Shown piece by piece: positions 11,801 through 22,330 of a stretch of DNA of 64,000 bases; the stretch's first letter is position 1, and every line of letters starts with the position of its first letter. The stretch spans positions 544,968,370-545,032,369 of the forward strand of contig NC_081412.1 in the NCBI RefSeq assembly GCF_030272615.1. The letters are read 5' to 3'. The notes below the pieces were generated by a model. The model was given only the letters and a program-made list of their open reading frames with translations, did not search any database and was not told the DNA's origin. The position numbers and the translations under genes were made by a program. The stretch comes from Cryptomeria japonica. Its lineage: Eukaryota; Streptophyta; Pinopsida; Cupressales; Cupressaceae.

Positions 11801-13609
11801 GGTGGAGTCTATGAGAGATTTTTTTTTTAATTTATGAAAAATAGATAATTTTCAATGTTTTCATGTCATATTATTCATCAGAAAGAAAAAATTGCAAAAT
11901 TCTTACACTGATATAATTTTTTGACTTGTCTATCTACATTTTAAGTTGTAGGGAGTTCCCAAAGAGCATGTGAAGATCATCAATCACTTAGATGACATTG
12001 AATATTGAACTCTCCAACAACATAAAGAGAATACCATGCATTCCAAGTAATTAAAATGTTTGTAAAATTCTTTAATTTAATTCTTCTTTAGTATTGAGTT
12101 TGTCATGTTGTGAATTGGGGAAGTTCAATTAGTTTTTGATGGACTATTAGTTATTTAATTTTTTTTATCATATCTTTTTAGAAGCCGCTACTTTATTTTA
12201 TATAATTTCATTTGTTATATTTAATTTTAAAAGGAAAGAAAAAAAGTATGAGATTACTTTGTCTCCTACTCTTATTTTTCTTTGTACTCAATGCTTCATC
12301 ACATCCCATAAAGATGACCACTCATGTATGTACACTTTAGAACAAGTGGTTATTGATATAGATTACATTTTATTGTCATACTTGAGATAACATTGAAAAA
12401 AGAAAAACTAATGCCGCTCTAAAAGTTTTTATATTGTCAAACATGCTTGCCTCTTTCACAAAGTTTAATTTGATAATGTCAAGAAAAATATAAAAGTAAT
12501 AAGAAAAGATGGTTTAGAAATTTAAAATAAAGAAAACGAAAAATGAAACTCATATGATGAATTGTCGACATTGATACTGATTGAGAATCTGAAAAAAACT
12601 GACTTGTGATCAAACACACATACAACAAAAGAAATTACATTCTAATACTTTTAGAATCGTCAAACACAAAATCAAAATAAATTACAAAGAAAAAAAATAA
12701 TATGAAAAATATTAAAACAACAATAAACAAATTAACAGATTAAAAAATTTAAAACAAAACTGATGACCTCTAATTAAAAAAGCAATGATAAACAAACAAC
12801 GAATTTAAAATTTAGAGCAACGTCAATACCCTATTATTTAAATGGTATATTGAAGAATTTTAAAACTACTTCTAAAGAGAGAGTGAGTATCAGAAGTACC
12901 AGATGAATGTCAAGATTAGTTCTTCTGATTTGCAATCAAATTTCCCCTAACCACATCAAATTTATATTCAGATTTTCACATTTTTCACTACCGATGTACT
13001 GTTCTGAGGAAAATTATTATAATCTTTCATATAATCAAACCTTTTGAAATATATGTAGAAAATCTACCGTATGATTTTTGTAAATAAGAGAAGTTATTGG
13101 AAATATCAAACCCTAGTACTTTAATATGCAAAATTCATTGGTTAGACATGTTTCTATCATTCATTTCTATTTTTATTCTGCGTTCTGTCTTCATTTATAA
13201 AGATCTTGGATGAGTTCCTCCACGGACCAAAAAAAACAAATAGGTCACGTCCTTTTAAGTGAAATATACATCTTTTGTATGGTAGGTGAAGGTCCTTGTT
13301 TTGTAGGTTCTAAGTCCAAAATGTCATTGTGGTAAGCACATGTAGGAAGTTTCAATGAACTATAATTTCATATCTTAACATGGGTTTGCAATAATACTAG
13401 TATAATAATGAGTTAAAAGAAAAGGCAACTTTTTTTTATGAATTTTTTATTGTTACTTTTGAAAATATGGACAATCAATTAAAATATTATAAATGATATA
13501 TATATTTTGTTAATTTGAAGATATTAGAAGAAATGTTTCAAGTTTAATGATTGATTTGAGGTTCATACATATTATATAGTATTGCAAAGGATATGAAGTT
13601 ACAAATAGT
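11801..13609. other. AT-rich spacer before E1
   Basis: Very AT-rich, with poly-A and poly-T stretches. Only one short signal-peptide-like reading frame (12248-12340, listed separately) stands out. Confidence 0.5.
12248..12340 (+). other. short frame resembling a secretory signal peptide exon
   Basis: ATG 12248 opens a 30-codon frame beginning MRLLCLLLLFFFVLNASSHP: a basic n-region, a long hydrophobic core and a small-residue cleavage-like site. A GTATGT donor-like sequence follows inside the frame at about 12327. It could be a first exon or an exon fragment, or chance in T-rich DNA, which easily encodes Leu/Phe runs. No second exon was found. Confidence 0.2.
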
Positions 13610-13613
13610 AGGT
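13610..13613. repeat. left AGGT target duplication of E1
   Basis: AGGT directly before GGGTAAGTGCAC; the same four bases follow the right end at 18651-18654. Four bases alone can match by chance (1 in 256), but their position at the exact edge of a 26-bp inverted repeat makes a duplication likely. Confidence 0.65.
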
Positions 13614-13639
13614 GGGTAAGTGCACAAAGATGGTGGTCA
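13614..13639 (+). repeat. left terminal inverted repeat of E1
   Basis: Starts GGGTAAGTGCACAAAGATGG; identical over 26 bp to the reverse complement of 18625-18650. Confidence 0.9.
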
Positions 13640-14459
13640 AAAAGCAGGTATAAGTGGACACTTTTTTTTTTTTCAAAAATTAGGTGAACCTGAACTTGGA
13701 GGCAAAATTTGAAAGTCATCCACTCAAGATATGAAGATAATCAAAGAACAAATATTGTATTAATCTAAATCTAGTTTCCAAACTACTAAAATTTTTCAAA
13801 ATTGGATATGATTAAAGGGGTCAAATCCTTCGCGCATGAAAAATAGACCCTGATTTTTTCAAAAAAACACAACATAGTGTCTAATGTGTGCATCAAAAAA
13901 GCCATAGTTAGATTTATTATTTTGATAAATCCTTTGGCAGAAAGATAGTTAAGAGTGAGCAATATAAGATGTGTATTTTTTTGTTGAGTATTTTTTTTAA
14001 ATGATTTTTCCAATCGAGCACATCCTGAAAATTAGGTACCTGTTCGTGCGGGAAGCATAAGTTGCACTAAAAAATCAAAAATACAATTTTATTTTTTTAA
14101 ATTGTAAAGAATCAAGTGCACTACAATAATATATATAGTTTTTTAAATTTGGATAAGTATATCAAAAGTTATTAAAAAAATAGTGCGCGTATGTCTATGA
14201 GAACTGTGGAGACACTAGTAAAAGAAATTCAATAATAATATGTTATTGTTGTTCAAATTTTTAAAAAAATTATCTGGTTAGAAAGCTCAGAAGATGGGTG
14301 AAAATATGGTGGCAATTTTAGAAATACCCACTTGATAAAGTGTAAACTTGATGATGACAAAGTCGGAAAACCAAGTTGATAAAATAAAACACGTCAAAAA
14401 GGAGGGAAATGGAGGAAAATCAAACTTCCAAACCGTAGCTTTGTCATCCATACCTATTT

Positions 14460-14469
14460 CCAAGCCTAA
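14460..14469 (+). repeat. CCAAGCCTAA motif bordering the left array of E1
   Basis: The same ten bases occur inverted at 18517-18526 (E1 right side) and at 63375-63384 (E3 right side), each time on the outer edge of a palindromic array. This position conservation suggests a shared subterminal element. Confidence 0.55.
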
Positions 14470-14479
14470 ACAATCAAAT

Positions 14480-14700
14480 GTGTGTATGGGGTACCTATGG
14501 TATAAAAAGCACGTACGAGGTACCTATGGTATAAAAAGCGTGTATGAGGTACTTATGGTTTTAGAAGCACGTACGCTCTATCCTAACTATAAAAAGCATG
14601 TACGCACTATTTTTACTATAAAAAGTGCGTACGCACTATTTTTACTATAAAAAGTGCGTACGCACTGTTTTTACTATAAATAGCGAGTATGTGCTAAGTT
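14480..14700. repeat. left subterminal array of E1, palindromic units of about 29 bp
   Basis: Units contain ACTATAAAAAG followed by a GCGTACGC-type palindrome. Two late units carry the perfect 12-base palindrome GTGCGTACGCAC (14625 and 14654, period 29). Earlier units read GCACGTACG or GCGTGTATG and GGTACC. The TATAAAA in each unit looks promoter-like but is probably just part of the repeat. Confidence 0.85.
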
Positions 14701-14729
14701 TGTTTAAATTTTGGGAGTGTGTCTAATAT

Positions 14730-14880
14730 GGTATTGTATATATAATATGTGATACATACATATAATATATAATTTATATAATATATAAATATATTATATA
14801 TAATATTTATATATATGTATATAATAATATATAATATATTAAGTATATATATACACACATATGTGTGTATGTATGTGTAT
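14730..14880. repeat. TA-rich and TG-rich simple sequence
   Basis: Dominated by ATATA and TATGTG runs between the palindromic array and the pyrimidine tract. Confidence 0.8.
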
Positions 14881-14918
14881 TGTCTCCCTCTCTCCCCCTC
14901 CCAAGCGCGTAAAAGGTG

Positions 14919-14992
<74 letters not shown>

Positions 14993-15028
14993 ATTCTCTC
15001 TCTCTCTCTCTCTCCCTCTCTCCCTCCA
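14881..15028 (+). repeat. (TC)n pyrimidine tract
   Basis: A long TC run (14922-14990) with CT-rich shoulders. Reading frames on both strands here are pure Ser-Leu or Arg-Glu repeats and are not genes. It faces the GA tract on the other side of the satellite, so the two can pair as inverted blocks. Confidence 0.95.
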
Positions 15029-15159
15029 ATATATATTATTTTTGTTTGCATATAGATGAGGAGATAAGAAGATTGACAAGGTGGTCAGTTTTTATTTTTA
15101 TTTTTTATTTTTAAAGAAGATAGGATATAAAGTAGAACATTTGAAGAAGATGAACATAT

Positions 15160-16490
15160 TGGTTTCTTTGGATCATGTGGATGTATTGGTTGGATAATAT
15201 TTATGGGTTGTATGGTGTACTAAGGGTTCATATGGTGTCTTATGACCCCTTAGGTGTCTTTATGGGTCATATAGTGTCCTAAGGGGTCATATGGTGTTCT
15301 ATAATCTCCTAGGACACCATATGACCCCTTAGGAATCCATATGATGTTGTTATGGGTCGTATGGTGTCCTAAAGGGTCATATGGTGTTCTATGACCCCTT
15401 AGGACACCATATGACCCCTTAGGTGTCATTATAGGTTATATTATTTCCTAAGAGGTCATATGGTGTCCTATGACCCCTTAGGACACCATATGACCCCTTA
15501 AGACACAATACGGCCCATAACGACACCATATGGTGTCTTAAGGGGTCATATGATGCCATATGACCCCTTAGGACACCATACGACGCATAACAACACCATA
15601 TGGTATCCTAAAGGGTCATACAGTTTTCTATGACCCATTAGGACACTATTTGGTGTCATTATAGGTCCTTTGGTATGCTAAGGGATCATATAGTGTCCTA
15701 TGACCCCTTAGATGTTGTTAGGGGTCATATTGTGTTCTAAGGGTCATATGGTGTCCTATGAACCTTAGGATACCATATGGTGTCATTAGGGGTTATATGG
15801 TGTCCTAAGGGGTCATATGGTCTTTTACAACCCCTTAGGACACCATTTTACCCCTTAGGACTCCATATGGCGTCGTTATGGGTTGCATGATGTCCTACGA
15901 GGTCATATAGTTTTCTATGACCCCTTAGGATACCATTTGGTGTCATTATGGGTCATATGGTGTGCTAAAGGGTCATATGGTGTCCTATGACCCTTAGGAC
16001 TCCATATGACCTCTTATGTGTTGTTATGGGTCATATGGTGTCCTATGAACCCTTAAGACACATGCATGGATCCTTAGGATACCATATGACCCCTAAGAAT
16101 ACCATATGACATGAAAAAACACAACAAGGATACCATATGACCCCTAAGAATACCATATGACATGGAAAAACATAAAATGGTGTCCTCCAAGTTCACGTTC
16201 TCCTACGACCCCTTAGGACACCATTTGACCCCTTAGGACTCCATATGGTGTCGTTATGGGTCGTATGGGGTCCTAAGAGGTCATACAGTGTTCTATAACC
16301 CCTTAGGACACCATTTGGTGTCATTATGGGTCATATGGTGTGCTAAGGGATCATATGGTGTCCTATGACCCCTTAGGACTCCATATGACCTCTAATGCGT
16401 CGTTATGGGTCATATGGTGTCCTATGACCCCTTAGGACACATGCATGGATCCCTGGGATACCATATAACCCCTAAGAATATCATATGACC
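15160..16490. repeat. palindromic CCCCTTAGGACACCATATG satellite
   Basis: About 1.3 kb of degenerate copies of TGACCCCTTAGGACACCATA and its reverse complement, alternating in both orientations so that each pair can form a hairpin. Common spacers read GTCATTATGGGTC. Unit length varies, so this is not a clean tandem array. A related CCCCTTAGGAC motif occurs in E3 at 52081-52790. Confidence 0.9.
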
Positions 16491-17960
16491 CTAGAGAGGG
16501 AGAGAGGGGAGGAGAGGGAGGGAATGAGAGAGAGATAAACCTAAGAGAGGAGGAGAGTGAGATAGAGAGATAGAGACTGAGAGGGAGAGATAAATGAGAG
16601 AAAGAGAGATGGAGAGAGAGAGGGGGGGAGACAAAGATAGTGAAAGGGAAAAGGGAGGGGGAGAGAGAGATGGAGAGAGAGAGAGGGAAATAGAGGGAGA
16701 GATAAAGATAAAGAGCGACACAGAGAAGGGGAATCAGAGAGAGAGAGAGTGGAGGAGATACAGAGAGATTTAAGAGGCAGATAGAGGGATTGGGAGAGAA
16801 AGAGAGACCTAAGTTGTGGAGGAAGGGAAGGTGAGAGAGAGTCTGAGTGAGAGGGAGGAAGGGATGGAAGGAGAGTACAAGAGACTAAAGAGAGAGTGGA
16901 GCGAAGAGAGGGAGAGTGTGAGAAAGAGAGGTAATGATAAAGGGAGAGAGGGATGGGGAGGAGAGAGGGAGAGAATGAGAGAGAGATACACCTAAGAGAA
17001 GGGGAGAGTGAGATAGAGAGAAAGAGGATGAGAGGGAAAGACTTTAGAGATAAAGAATGGGGGAGAGAGAGAGAGAGATATATAGAGAGAGATCTAAGAG
17101 GTGGATAAAGGGATTAGGAGAGAAAGAGAGACCTAAGAGGTGGAGAGAGGGAAGGTGAGAGAGAGACAAAGAGAGGATGAGAGATAGAGAGAATCTGAGT
17201 GAGAGGGAGGAAGGGATGGAAGGAGAGTACAAGAGACTAGAGAGAGAGAGAGGTGTCAAGAGAGGGAGAGAGGTAGAGAGTGAGAAAGAGAGACAATGAG
17301 AAAGGGAGAGAGAGGGGGGGGGAGGAGAGAGGGAGAGAATGAGAGAGAGATACACCTGAGAGAAGGGGAGAGTGAGATAGAGAGAGAGAGAGGATGAGAG
17401 GGAGAGACTTGAGAGAGAGAGAGAGAGAGACTAGAGTGAAAAATAGAAAGGGAGGGGAGGAGGTAGGGAGAGAGTGGGAAAGAGATACACTTGATAGGGG
17501 AGGAGAGAAAGATAGAGAGATATAGGAAGAGAGGGAGAGATATTTAAGAGAGAGAGACAAAGAGACAGAGAGACAATGAGAGAGACAGAGAGACAGAGAG
17601 ACAGAGAGGTTGATAGCCAGAGACTTGATAAAGAGACAGAGAGAGAGTTGAGAGAAAGATAAATGGAGCGAGAAGGGGAGAGAGAAAGAGAGTTAGAGGG
17701 AAAGAAATAATTGAGAAAGGAAGAGAAAGGGAGGGGGAGGGAGAGGGAGACAATGAGAGAGAGAGACACTAAAGAGAGAGGGAGAGAGTGAGAGATATAG
17801 ATATTTGAGAGAGGGAGAGAAAGAAGGTGAGGGAAATGAGAAAGAGAGGGAGAGATACTCGAGAGAGGGAAGAAAGTAGAGAGGGAGACTCCTAAGAGAC
17901 AAAAAGGGAGGGGTTAAGAATGAGAGAGGGGGAATGTAGGGAAGAGATGAGAGAGATAAT
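16491..17960 (+). repeat. 1.5-kb polypurine (GAGA-rich) tract
   Basis: Nearly all purines on the plus strand, built from GAGAGA with GGGA, ATAGAG and AAGAG variants. Larger internal repeats of about 240-300 bp can be seen: for example GAGAGAGATACACCT(A/G)AGAG recurs near 16980 and 17343. Open frames on the minus strand are Ser/Leu/Pro repeats and not genes. Confidence 0.93.
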
Positions 17961-18081
17961 GTTGATATGAGCATGCTAATTACTAAAATTTGACTAAGTC
18001 TGAAATTTATAAGAATACTCAAAAAATAAGAATATGCATTATAACTCTTAGACATCTGGAACTACTGTCAAACACCCTGAC

Positions 18082-18241
18082 AATATATACATAAAATATA
18101 ACTTAAAGTATAAGAAAGTTAAAAGACAAAGAGAAATATATACATAAAATATAACTTAAAGTATAAGAAAGTTAAAAGACAAAGAGAAATATATACATAA
18201 AATATAACTTAAAGTATAAGAAAGATAAAAGACAAAGAGAA
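18082..18241 (+). repeat. 53-bp tandem repeat, three copies
   Basis: Three near-identical 53-bp units containing ATATAACTTAAAGTATAAGA start near 18082, 18135 and 18188. A single copy of the same unit is at about 46408-46460 in E2, which links the two elements. Confidence 0.9.
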
Positions 18242-18334
18242 ATGTCACTTATACTTAAATGTAATATTTTATGTATATATCCTACCAAAAAACCTAATAG
18301 AATGCTAAATGAATTGCATTTTATTGACAGACAA

Positions 18335-18560
18335 ATGCGTACATGGTTTACAAACTAAAACCGCGTATGGGGTTTTTAGTTTCTAAACTGCATATGGTGT
18401 TTTAGTTTTTAAACCACGTACGGGGTTTTTAGTTTCTAAACCGCGTACGTGGTTTTAGTTTTTAAACCACATACATAGTTACTATACTTTAAACCCCGTA
18501 CATGGTTTATCTTTAATTAGGCTTGGCAAAACAAGCCTAAACGTGTATGAGGTTCTTTAA
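18335..18560. repeat. right subterminal array of E1, palindromic units of about 30 bp
   Basis: Units alternate AAACCGCGTACGTGGTTTT-like near-palindromes with AGTTTCTAAAC or AGTTTTTAAAC spacers. Like the left array it centres on CGTAC, though the flanking bases differ. Confidence 0.85.
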
Positions 18561-18624
18561 ATTTGAAATACCCCGTGCGTGTTTTGTTGTTTTTCATGTT
18601 TTTTTTTAGGTGTGTCTACTTTTC

Positions 18625-18650
18625 TGACCACCATCTTTGTGCACTTACCC
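18625..18650 (-). repeat. right terminal inverted repeat of E1
   Basis: Reverse complement starts GGGTAAGTGCACAAAGATGG and matches the left end over 26 bp without a mismatch. It is followed by AGGT. Confidence 0.9.
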
Positions 18651-18654
18651 AGGT
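18651..18654. repeat. right AGGT target duplication of E1
   Basis: Direct repeat of 13610-13613. Confidence 0.65.
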
Positions 18655-19729
18655 ATTTTAATTCATAATTTAATGATACATAGGCATACAACATGATGTA
18701 ATTTAAAAGTGTGGGAAAATAAAAGGGCTTGATCATTAGGCTCTAATACCAAATGCAATGACACTTTTTTCTAGGAATTAATTACATAGTTGCAACGAAA
18801 GTAATATATTATATATTTAGCTTAAGATCAATTATAAGATGTGACAAGATTAAATTACATATGAATAGCCAAAGTAACTAGAACGCGTAATAATTTGATA
18901 AGAATTATAAAGTCCATTGTTAGTTCACAACAAACTGAAAAACATAGCCACATAATTCAACCATATTCTCATCAAATCATATATAAAACCTTCTCAATAT
19001 CTTATATCATCAAGGTTTCTAATACTTATCTTAATGTTTAGCACTTGCAAAAGTCATTCAAGAAGAATTTAATGGTCTTGACCCTCATGGCTATGGCACA
19101 TCTAGGAGGAACAAAGCATACTGCATTTCTCTACACAAGTGCTATTTTCATAGGAACAATTCTCAATACAAATGCCACTACCCAAGCCCTAGACAAAACA
19201 GTCTCAAGTGCACACTTTGTACCCTAGTTTGGACACACTCTCCGTGCCCCCTTCTCGAGTGTCCATATCCCACCAAGCCACCTTCTCCTTCTTCTTTTGA
19301 GTGATCTCCATGTCGTATTCGAAGTCTCACAAAAATAGTTTATATAACCTTTCAAGCGGTGGTTTCCAAACCATCATACCCTTCCACAAGTGTTTTTCCT
19401 TAATTATTCATCTCACTTTTTTAAAGGGTATTGACTAATATTGTTTATTAATCTCTTCTTTAACCGAAGGGTTGTAATATCCTTTAGTTTTATCTCCCTT
19501 TTAATTCTAAGAGATTATATTGTAACACTATCCTTTCTTAGGTTAAAATTCACATAAAAATGACAAAAGTTCTGAATACTCATTCAATTTTTTAAATACA
19601 AACATTTAAAAAATAGCATATTGATACACTTCAAGATAATTAAATTTATATTTGTATGAATCTAGAAGAGATTAAAGTCTTATTTCAAAATTATAATGAG
19701 AGAATTTTAATAAAAGGTTCTCATTAGAA
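18655..19729. other. AT-rich spacer, nothing recognised
   Basis: Low-complexity AT-rich DNA. A 60-codon open frame at 19045-19227 has no visible domain. Confidence 0.45.
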
Positions 19730-20280
19730 ATACATACAATTAATACAAGAATATGTTAGTAAATACCATATTCCCAAGAAGGTGGATACTAAATGTAGTG
19801 AGTTTTTAGATTGTGATCTATCTATGAATGGCTTAGAACAAGCTATGTTTTTAATGAACTCTAGCAAAATCCCTAGGGTTGATGGTCCTTTTTTTCTAAG
19901 TTTCATCAAAACAATATGGCAATAAATTAAATAATATTTTCACCTATTATATTTTAAATCTTTAAGTAAGCTTCTTTAGGATCTAATATTAATAAGAACT
20001 AATCAAACTACTTTTGAAGGGGACAATGAAGACTCTTATCTCTCGATGGTATCCTATTACATTGATTAATACCACTTATATAATCATTACTATTCATAAC
20101 TAAAAAGATTAAACATATAGAAAATGGATAGTTAGACCGAAGAAACCTAGTTGGTGAAAGGTTTACTCTAGATAATCTTATTCTAGCCTCCATGGAAACT
20201 ATTGAATAGGTATGACAATGAGGACAAAATTTCATCCTAGATAAGATTTATTTTGACAAATATTACAATAGAATGCAACA
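19730..20280 (+). pseudogene. LINE (non-LTR) reverse transcriptase remnant
   Basis: LINE RTs copy their own RNA at the nicked target. In the plus strand the sequence reads KIPRVDGPFFLSFIKTIWQ, where plant LINEs have K-SPG-DG-P-FYK-FW. About 150 bases on, in another frame, comes ISRWYPITLINTTYIIITI, matching the family's WRPITLLNTSYKI block. The next block (YRKWIVRPKKPSW) matches KWIRPEQTGFV. Frameshifts and stops are frequent, and the FADD motif lies beyond the recognisable part. The endonuclease domain was not seen. The family call is good; the ends are approximate. Confidence 0.7.
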
Positions 20281-20569
20281 TATTTTTCAATATGACTACA
20301 ACATATAGAATTGAAAAAGATTTATTTTTCGAGCACACATCAACTTTGGTACTCTTAAAGTTAGGTCATATCATTTTATGCATGCATCTTGATTAATTTT
20401 GACCTAGGCTTGACGCTATTTTATCGTAAAATCATATCACTTATTTTATAGATAGTAGATGAATAAATTTATTAAATAGTGTAAGTTTTAGTACTTTTAT
20501 TTGAGTAATTTAAGTTAATTAATAAATAGAATAATTAAAAATACACAAATTGAGATAAATATAAAGTGT

Positions 20570-21730
20570 TGATAATTGAAAAAATTAAATATTATAAGAA
20601 TAAAAAAGTTTTGATTAATAAAAGAAGGATATGCCCATACCATTACATATCCACAAAGAGACACCAAGAGTGCATGAGGGATGCACAACCAACAAAAAAC
20701 CCTCTAGCAAAGCACCACAAAAACCTAGTAGGGAAAATATTGAGACAACAACTAAACTAAAAGACCAAAAAATAGAGAAAAACTAGGAACTCTAGACCAC
20801 TAAACAACCACCTAGTACAAACAAAAAGTGATGGTCTACTAAATGGGGGTACTCTTTTCCTACCAATCTTTGCACAAACTAACCACTTTATAAGAAAAAG
20901 AGACTTTTTTACTCAAACCAATCCTATAACTAGAGGAGACTAGTGTGGAGTTAGGGGTGGCCTTTAACATCAAACAAATGGGGTTGGATCTTGTGGAAAA
21001 GGAATCTATGCATATTATTTTCTTCACCCTTCTCCTTTTCATCGCATCGTGGATAGCCTTTAGGGAGGCATTGTGCTTGCTAGCCATATTCCTACAAGCA
21101 AAATTGACCTCCGCAATTTTCTTTTTAAGGTTCTCTTGGGTTTTCTTGACCTCTTCAAACTTGATTGCTACATTCCATTTTGATCTTAGAGTCCATATAA
21201 TCAAACTTTCTACCCACTACACCATCATGTCAACAAGATCACTAGTAGTTTTCTAAATCCTTTCCTCATCCAAGTCATCCACTCAAGTGCTGTCCCTAGC
21301 CTCAACCTCTGCCATTGCCTCCACCCAAATGATCTTCTTAATGGCCACATTCATCTATGATAAGAGCCATTTAATAAACTCTTCTTGTCTTTGAACATCA
21401 TCATGCAGGTCTCTAATAATTTTAGCCAGTGCCAAGGTAGTGCTCTAAGGGTTGGAATTACCAAATAAATTAGGGTTCAGGAGGGGAGGGCTAGGATTAC
21501 CATCCATTTCAGTAGGGGACCAACCTAGCCTCCAAGGATTATAAATCCTCTAAGAAAAGAGACTTGGATCTAGAATCATCAACAATCACATTAACCATAT
21601 TTTGTTGCATATCAGACTAGACACCCACATCCTGATCCTTTTTTATGGTAGAAAAGGCCTTAAATTTGTCCATTTTAGTAGGGTTTTTCTTAGTGGGAAT
21701 TTTAGAACCTAAGTGAGGCATAATTTATTC
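20570..21730 (-). pseudogene. decayed retroposon-like transcript, possibly LINE ORF1
   Basis: The minus strand from ATG about 21722 begins MPHLGSKIPTKKNPTKMDKF and runs with several stops. A 114-codon open frame (21204-20860) carries a basic, helical segment with KFEEVKKTQENLKKKIAEV that could form a coiled coil, followed by a KRRRVKK patch. The 3' part is T-rich and ends near TTTTATTAATCAAAACTTTTTT. A basic coiled-coil protein with a T/A-rich tail would fit a LINE ORF1, but I did not recognise a specific family; a retroposed host transcript is also possible. Confidence 0.35.
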
Positions 21731-22325
21731 CCTATGATTAGAGGGGGTAATTGAGTAGTAATGGATATAATTGATATCTCACTTTTAAGAATTAAATTTG
21801 TGTATTTTGTTGTTTTTTAAAAAATCAAAATGGAGGTAGGAAGTTTTATAATTCAATTTGAAGCACTATAGGTTCAAGCATGATTGCAAAATATTTAAAG
21901 TCAATGGCTAAAAAATAAACTATTGAATCCTATTGTATTATATAAAATACGCTTACACCTAAGTGTGTTAATATTTTAATAATTCTTCCTTCTTAACTCT
22001 AGATTAGACTAAAAAAGATATTGTTTAACATTTTCTAGCCTTTTTGTACTCATCAAGAATAAAAACTATGCAACCTTGTCGAGAAAATATTCTTCTTAGT
22101 AAAACTATGCTTAAATGAGAATATGAGAGAGGGAGAGACGAGACTTAATATGAAAATATAAAAAATAAAATAAATATTTCAAAATTAAAATAGTAGAGAA
22201 AGAGAAACCTCTAATGTAACTTAGGTAGCTCATTAGTCAATACACCAACACATTGCATCATCTTCAAATCCATGCACTATAGTTTCACTTAGAAAATATT
22301 GCTTGCGACTAACGAAATTCTAATA
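21731..22325. other. AT-rich flank of the composite LTR insertion
   Basis: No gene seen. It ends in ACATC, the left target duplication of the insertion that follows; its original continuation is at 27441. Confidence 0.6.
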
Positions 22326-22330
22326 ACATC
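22326..22330. repeat. left ACATC target duplication
   Basis: Five bases directly before the first LTR, repeated after the last LTR at 27436. Confidence 0.8.

Larger units (their letters stand above)
13614..18650. mobile_element. E1: 5-kb non-coding DNA transposon with TIRs and palindromic arrays
   Basis: The ends are a perfect 26-bp inverted repeat (13614-13639 and 18625-18650) beginning GGGTAAGTGCACAAAGATGG. A 4-bp direct repeat AGGT lies outside each end, as expected for a target duplication. The interior runs in mirror order: array with GCGTACGC palindromes, pyrimidine tract, palindromic satellite, purine tract, short tandem repeat, second palindromic array. CCAAGCCTAA at 14460 and its reverse complement at 18517 lie just outside the two arrays. 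No credible coding region exists; open frames here are repeat artefacts. It resembles a fold-back or non-autonomous cut-and-paste element. Its likely mobiliser is the E3 type. Confidence 0.8.

Noticed and set aside
14694-15114. Several open frames on both strands (Arg-Glu or Ser-Leu repeats)
   Set aside because: They are translations of the (TC)n tract and its flanks; no protein-like composition.
16491-18055. Many 60-120 codon Ser/Leu/Pro frames on the minus strand
   Set aside because: Purine-only DNA has no stops in the reverse frames; these are artefacts of the GAGA tract. The same holds for 45333-45560 and 45884-46201.
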